Below are positions 60,269 through 64,000 of a stretch of DNA of 64,000 nt, one piece after another (the stretch's first letter is position 1; every line of letters starts with the position of its first letter). Both the position numbers and the translations under genes were made by a program. A model generated the notes under the pieces. The model did no database searches. It saw only the letters and a list, made by a program, of their open reading frames with translations, and was not told where the DNA came from. Source of the DNA: Cranoglanis bouderius (lineage: Eukaryota > Chordata > Actinopteri > Siluriformes > Cranoglanididae); NCBI GenBank assembly GCA_023630585.1, contig CM042548.1, positions 3,856,027-3,920,026 of the forward strand, given 5' to 3'.

Positions 60269-60734
60269 TTGATGAATGCCTTCTGCAATCTCTTATCACT
60301 CTAATCAGACGGCTCGGCCGAAAGCGGAGGACAAAGATCTGAGCTGCGCATGATTAATTGAATTAAAGCAAACACAAACACACAGGTGTCTTTAGATCTT
60401 TCTGCTCCTCAATGCTGATTGATTCAATCAGACATCAGTCATGTGTGTGAGCTCACAGCTGCTGCAGGGTTGCTCACGGTTCCGGTCGGCGCACAAAGGG
60501 GAAAAGAAAAAAAAAGCGACCTGTTCCTCTCTGATCTTTACAAAGTAATACGATACAAGCAATAAAATCTCTGTCCTTTGATGAAGCATGCATTTAACAT
60601 ATGTAAATAAAATGTATTAAATAAATAAATAAATACATTTCAAGAGTGCAGCATTTGGAATGTTTGATAAAATAAAACGTCCAAACTAAACAGGACATTT
60701 GGGACAGACCCTAAGAGATAGCCGGGTAACTCCA

Positions 60735-60774
<40 letters not shown>

Positions 60775-60807
60775 TATGAATGATTAAGCAGTCTAAAGCA
60801 GATGGAG

Positions 60808-60850
<43 letters not shown>

Positions 60851-63800
60851 TGCCTGTAACAGCTCTCATGAGTATTACTGGACACCTCGAAAGCCAGTGT
60901 TGTGATATGCTGCATTCTCATGGGACACAAACCCATAACTCATTGCTGGCGTTTTCAAAATTCCTCCAAACCTGATCAATATATTTAACAAACAGGACTA
61001 CCAGTTGTCAACTCATAAGTGTTGGGCTTTTGGGTAATGATCTTAACGCACACCTGTCTCAAGGATGGACTGTCACACTGGATCAAACTTTATGCCAAAT
61101 AAATTAAATAAGGAATGAATAAAATACTTGGAGCATGCTGTTATAGGAAAATAATCAACAAATCCGTTTTTCTTTTCTCTCTTTTGAAGGTAAGATAAGA
61201 AGAAAAAAAAAACCCAGCTTGTCATGTTACCAAGAAACCTGAAAACCTCAAACTCTTCTGTCCTGAAGACTTTCACACTGGAGACTCCTTCCATAAATGC
61301 AAAAAAAAAAAAAAAAAAAGTCATCAAAGCGATGAAAATACTTTTTTCTTTGTTAAATACCAAGAAGTTTTAAATAGTCTGAACTGTTATTTAATATTTC
61401 CTATTATAAGATTATTAAAAGATTATTAAACCTATTTCTAGAAGTTGTTACTAATTTAAAATGGTCTTGTTCTATTGGCCAATCATTTTGCAAATTTTAA
61501 GCATTTATTTCTAAAAACAAGCAAAATTATTTTGCTTTATTTAGAATTATTAGTTATTAAGCCAATTAATTATTAAGCCAATTGAATAAGAAAATTTAAA
61601 GCTTGAAATGAGTCAAATGTCTAGAAATAGCTTTAATAACCTATAATCGGAAATACCAGATAGCTTCAAGATGTGTTATTTGCAGCGTATAAAATATTTA
61701 TGAACACATTCTGCCCAATCAGATTTGAGAATTCATCAGGGCTGTGATTAATGATTAAATCATTATCAATATTATTAGGCTCCTTGATAGAAAATAAAAT
61801 TGAAAATGAATGCAAGTCTATGGGCGACACTTGGATTATAAACCCCCAGTGTTACCTGTGTGGGCCTCTAATAGACAGCTAAGCCAGCTTGTGCAACCCG
61901 ACCTTGTTCAGTTTCGCTGGATATCATACCAATGACATCATAAGAAAGACTAAGACCACCAGTCCAGTCCTTGTTTACCCAGCACGTTTACCATTCGTGT
62001 TAACCATTCTTCCGCAAATCCTTATGCATCATGACACCATGGGTCTTATGAATCATGACGATAAGTGTCTTCCATTCTATTCAGTGCCATTTTGCTCAAA
62101 ACCAAGCATTGCCCGATTGGCTGGTAACACTGGTGCTCGGTTTCCTTAAGCAAGCCTGTGAGGCAGATCCCAGGTTATCTTTAAGCCCAAGTAATGAGGA
62201 CAAACGATAATGAGGCCAAAAATACCAGCGTTCAGGCTAGAAACAGAATTCATTAAAGAGCCTTAGAGAACACCGAGGCTTAAGCAGGAGAAAAAGTCAT
62301 AAGGACGACCATTTTGTCTCTGTCTGTCTCTCGAACAGGCACACATATGCAATACACAACTCTTACCGGCACTGGTGATAATTGAATGATTCTAATACAA
62401 GGGAATTTAAAAAAAAAACAGTAGCATTATCAGTCATTACCACAAATTATAGTGTAGAATTGAATAGGCAAAGCCGTTTACTCTCTGCTCCAATTTACAG
62501 TAATAGGACACGCTCACATGCAACAAGATCTCCTAATAGATCTATAATTAATCCATTTATAATAATTCATTTATATCCCCTACTGGTGTCTTGAATAATA
62601 GTCCAAACCACCCTGCTGAGGAAAAGGGCCTATTAGAGCAGAATTACCTCATACACTCTCATGAAGGCAGAAGACTCTCTCAAAAGTGAATACTGTTCTA
62701 TAAAGATGCCACAAACTCAAATCTTTTTTTTTTTTTTTTTTCAATTATCCAGTCTTACCAACCCTAAGGTCTGTCTCCTATACAGAGCAGCTAATGACAC
62801 ATCCAAACCGGTGGCCCTGTTCTAACGTTACAGGCTCCTTCCTGTCAGCTGTGGCTGCTGTACAAACCCGTTTGAGGTAAACAGCAAAATCCCCAGTGCT
62901 GAATTAACACCTATCGTGTCGAGTTGTTCCCGGGTGGACCCAAGAGCACTAAGTGTTGATGAGACTCTGGGGATCTGGCTGTGTTGTGTGTGTTCATGTT
63001 CACGCTTGAATGGAGGAAGCAGGTGCCAAGATTTATTAAATGGGAAATACTAGCATGCAACAGACTAGCATTTATTGCCGCGGAATTTTGACGGTTTTTT
63101 GGGATGCACTGGTTGGCTAGTTAGCTAGCCTGGTCCGTTTTGGTATTCTCCTTCAATTTCCTCCTAGTGGAAAAACGTACATGGCCATTGGCTAGACATG
63201 TACGCCCATTTGTATCTATGGTGGAATCAGTGATGCCTAAAAGTAAGCTGTATTTAGAAAAATAAAGACGTATCATCAACCACCAAAACTACTCACACTA
63301 TTCTACGATGGAATAATAACAATGTTGCGAACTCGGGTAACAGAATTGTTTCCGTTTCCCCCGTGTATTCAAAAGGTCGATTAATACAGTTGTAATGTGA
63401 ACCCTTGATAAGGAACAGTGTTGCAGCAGTAACCAGGGTGCCAGGAGAAATCCTCTACAGTTTTAATTCTGGGAGGGTCCTCCTGGGCTGCAGGTCTACT
63501 GGGAATTGTCCCTACCTTCTCCCTGTCATTTACAGCCCCCATGCTGACAACAGATTCCAGGGTAACCCTGGCATTTAATTCGGCACCATGATGATGTGCC
63601 AAGTAATACGGGCTGCAGTAATCTGTAGCTAATCCTCAGAGGTCCATGTATCTGCAGCCCACAGTCTGCCTAGATATTCCGCTAAAGCATGTTTTTTGTT
63701 TTGTTTTGTTTCGTTTGAAAGACCTCTGGGGACCTCAAAGTCCCAAAATACCCAATGCACAGAGGAAAATAGGTCTGGTAGGCTAATTGCTTTAAAAAAA

Positions 63801-64000
63801 AAAAGAAAAGAAAGAAAGAAAAAGGGGGAAAAAGCAATACAGATGCAATGCAAAGTTGGAGCTCATGGATGTTTTTTTTTTTTAGAAATGTGTGCAGGTG
63901 TCAAAATGCACGAGAATCTTCCATAAGGTGTGAAAGGGTATTAATGATGGTTGGTGATTCCTCCATGGAGGTAATGCGGTTCTTACCCCAGCTGCTGGCG
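49476..64000 (-). CDS. atp1b2: Na+/K+-ATPase beta-2 subunit, N-terminus beyond window
   Basis: Exons from 5' to 3': 64000-63987 (partial, encoding ...SSWG), 57100-56972, 54500-54396, 53246-53041, 52030-51971, 50315-50220, 49643-49476 (stop TAA). Phases agree throughout, and exon 2 has the family size of 129 bp. The beta subunit is a type II membrane glycoprotein needed to fold and deliver the Na,K-ATPase alpha subunit; beta-2 (AMOG) also acts in cell adhesion. The single membrane helix is in exon 2 (LIFLFYLAFYIFLAGLFCV), followed by YQDRLATPG. Six ectodomain cysteines (in ACTPD, RSCQF, EICSG, KPCV, VSCGP, VECK) account for the three family disulfides. LMYFPYYGKK and QPLVAVKF are hallmark motifs. 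Glycosylation sequons include NDS, NGT, NYS and NIT. ESWDSHV and the ending KFAGRVSFKLRIN favour beta-2 over beta-1 or beta-3. The teleost a/b paralogue is not decided. Confidence 0.95.
51240..51535 (+). mobile_element. Copy G (fragment) of the taaggaataaa inverted-repeat family
   Basis: Contains gtgagggaatgactgtttat, acattaaatgtatctataaa, ggtataagaggaataaaaca and tatcagaaaataatcgac. It lies in ATP1B2 intron 5. Confidence 0.6.
52033..52125 (+). repeat. (GA)n microsatellite at the ATP1B2 exon 5 acceptor
   Basis: On the coding strand (CT)n followed by ccccctctctcccccctctctctcag-type sequence, running into the acceptor at 52031. Confidence 0.95.
52390..52816 (+). mobile_element. Non-autonomous Tc1-related element, near full length
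   Basis: Same family as 44615-44862. It ends with the inverted terminal sequence (ggccatatagtgta at 52803-52816, reverse complement of the other copy's start). Its left terminus is eroded to cacactcatatgta. About 425 bp with no coding frame, inside ATP1B2 intron 4. Confidence 0.8.
54980..56362 (-). mobile_element. Tc1/mariner transposon with intact ends and TA target duplication
   Basis: A 1383-bp element bounded by cagtgggggaaaaaagtatt and its reverse complement, with TA on both sides (54978-54979 and 56363-56364). The two ends match over about 210 bases, far longer than the minimal Tc1 terminal repeat. A near-perfect palindrome (56041-56130) lies upstream of the transposase start. The element sits in ATP1B2 intron 2, in the same orientation as that gene. 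The transposase frame is broken, so this copy is not autonomous. Confidence 0.93.
55187..55994 (-). pseudogene. Tc1 transposase, frameshifted
   Basis: Starts at MAKTKELSKDVRDKIVDLHK (ATG at 55994) with the paired-type helix-turn-helix DNA-binding region. It continues in other frames through the second helix-turn-helix (RTTREDLVNDLKAAG), the HGGGNIMLWGCFSAKGTG block, and the C-terminal EEWDKIPPEMCANLVANYK, ending at 55187. The pieces lie in at least three reading frames, and the middle, which should hold most of the DDE catalytic core, is short. Confidence 0.9.
57375..57560 (+). mobile_element. Copy H (fragment) of the taaggaataaa inverted-repeat family
   Basis: Only the middle section: cggtgacgttttctgtgaag, acggaaggagtctccagtgt and ggtcttcaggacagagga. 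Confidence 0.55.
58403..58968 (-). mobile_element. Copy I of the taaggaataaa inverted-repeat family
   Basis: Reverse orientation to copies D and E: starts taaggaataaaacacaatgg, has ctgttccctcaccagtctct and actggagactccttcttcaa, and ends gaccaatcagaattgagggt with catcagctgtgctg. Confidence 0.75.
59189..59220 (-). repeat. C-rich tract, possible G-quadruplex on the minus strand
   Basis: Four or more runs of C (9, 6, 6 and 3) separated by single A; the ATP1B2 coding strand carries the G-runs. Confidence 0.7.
59600..60022 (+). mobile_element. Copy J of the taaggaataaa inverted-repeat family
   Basis: Interior and tail only: catctctagtgtcagcggaa, gcgagggaacgactctttat, aactaacctgtttcgtggat and attattttcctataacagca. 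Confidence 0.7.
60736..60848 (+). repeat. Inverted pair of (CA)n and (GT)n microsatellites
   Basis: CA at 60736-60772 and GT at 60811-60848, spacer about 38 bases. Similar layout to 20290-20367. Confidence 0.9.
61107..61745 (-). mobile_element. Copy K of the taaggaataaa inverted-repeat family, interrupted
   Basis: Starts taaggaatgaataaaatact with tgctgttataggaaaataat and cacactggagactccttcca. A head-like end (ccaatcagatttgagaattc) lies at 61717-61736, after about 300 bases of AT-rich sequence. Confidence 0.6.

Larger units (their letters stand above)
57101..63986. other. ATP1B2 intron 1
   Basis: About 6.9 kb with copies H, I, J and K, the paired CA/GT tracts and a C-rich tract. No second gene is recognised on either strand; 61.8-63.9 kb is plain unique-looking sequence. 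Confidence 0.7.

Overview
This is a window of teleost fish nuclear DNA. The evidence is spliced vertebrate genes with GT-AG introns, dense (CA)n, (TA)n and (GA)n microsatellites, and fish-type Tc1 transposons, tRNA-derived SINEs and L2-like LINE tails. The repeat mix looks ostariophysan and possibly catfish-like, but that is an inference.

Five protein-coding loci can be read. (1) The 5' half of phospholipase D2 (PLD2), minus strand, ten coding exons from 12620 down to 466; the catalytic half lies left of the window, and a possible non-coding first exon sits near 27 kb. (2) A 468-codon Gag-like gene, plus strand, 9426-10832. It lies inside PLD2 intron 1, antisense to PLD2, with its own TATA box and an apparent spliced leader. 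(3) A complete muscle nicotinic acetylcholine receptor subunit of the epsilon/gamma class, minus strand, twelve exons, 28978-36367. Its neighbour PLD2 points to CHRNE. (4) A complete GLTPD2-like glycolipid/ceramide-1-phosphate transfer domain gene, plus strand, four exons, 39739-42941. (5) The Na+/K+-ATPase beta-2 subunit (ATP1B2), minus strand, 49476 to beyond 64000, missing only its N-terminal part. Reading phase is kept across every intron I joined.

Layout: 1-12.6 kb PLD2 exons with the nested Gag-like gene; 12.6-28.9 kb repeat-rich PLD2 leader and intergenic DNA; 29-36.4 kb receptor gene; 36.4-39.7 kb divergent intergenic region; 39.7-42.9 kb GLTPD2; 43-49.4 kb repeats; 49.5-64 kb ATP1B2. 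PLD2, CHRNE and GLTPD2 are also neighbours on human 17p13, so this is an old vertebrate neighbourhood. The genes share no pathway: they cover lipid signalling, neuromuscular transmission, lipid transfer and ion transport/adhesion.

The rest is mobile and simple-sequence DNA: a Tc1 copy with intact ends and a broken transposase, a second Tc1 relic cut up by microsatellites, an eroded endogenous-retrovirus integrase, a family of about eleven related inverted-repeat elements, SINEs, LINE tails and several satellites. The points most worth following up are the nested Gag-derived gene with its in-register coiled-coil duplication, a minisatellite that runs through the GLTPD2 stop codon, and microsatellites sitting directly in splice sites of PLD2, the receptor gene and ATP1B2.
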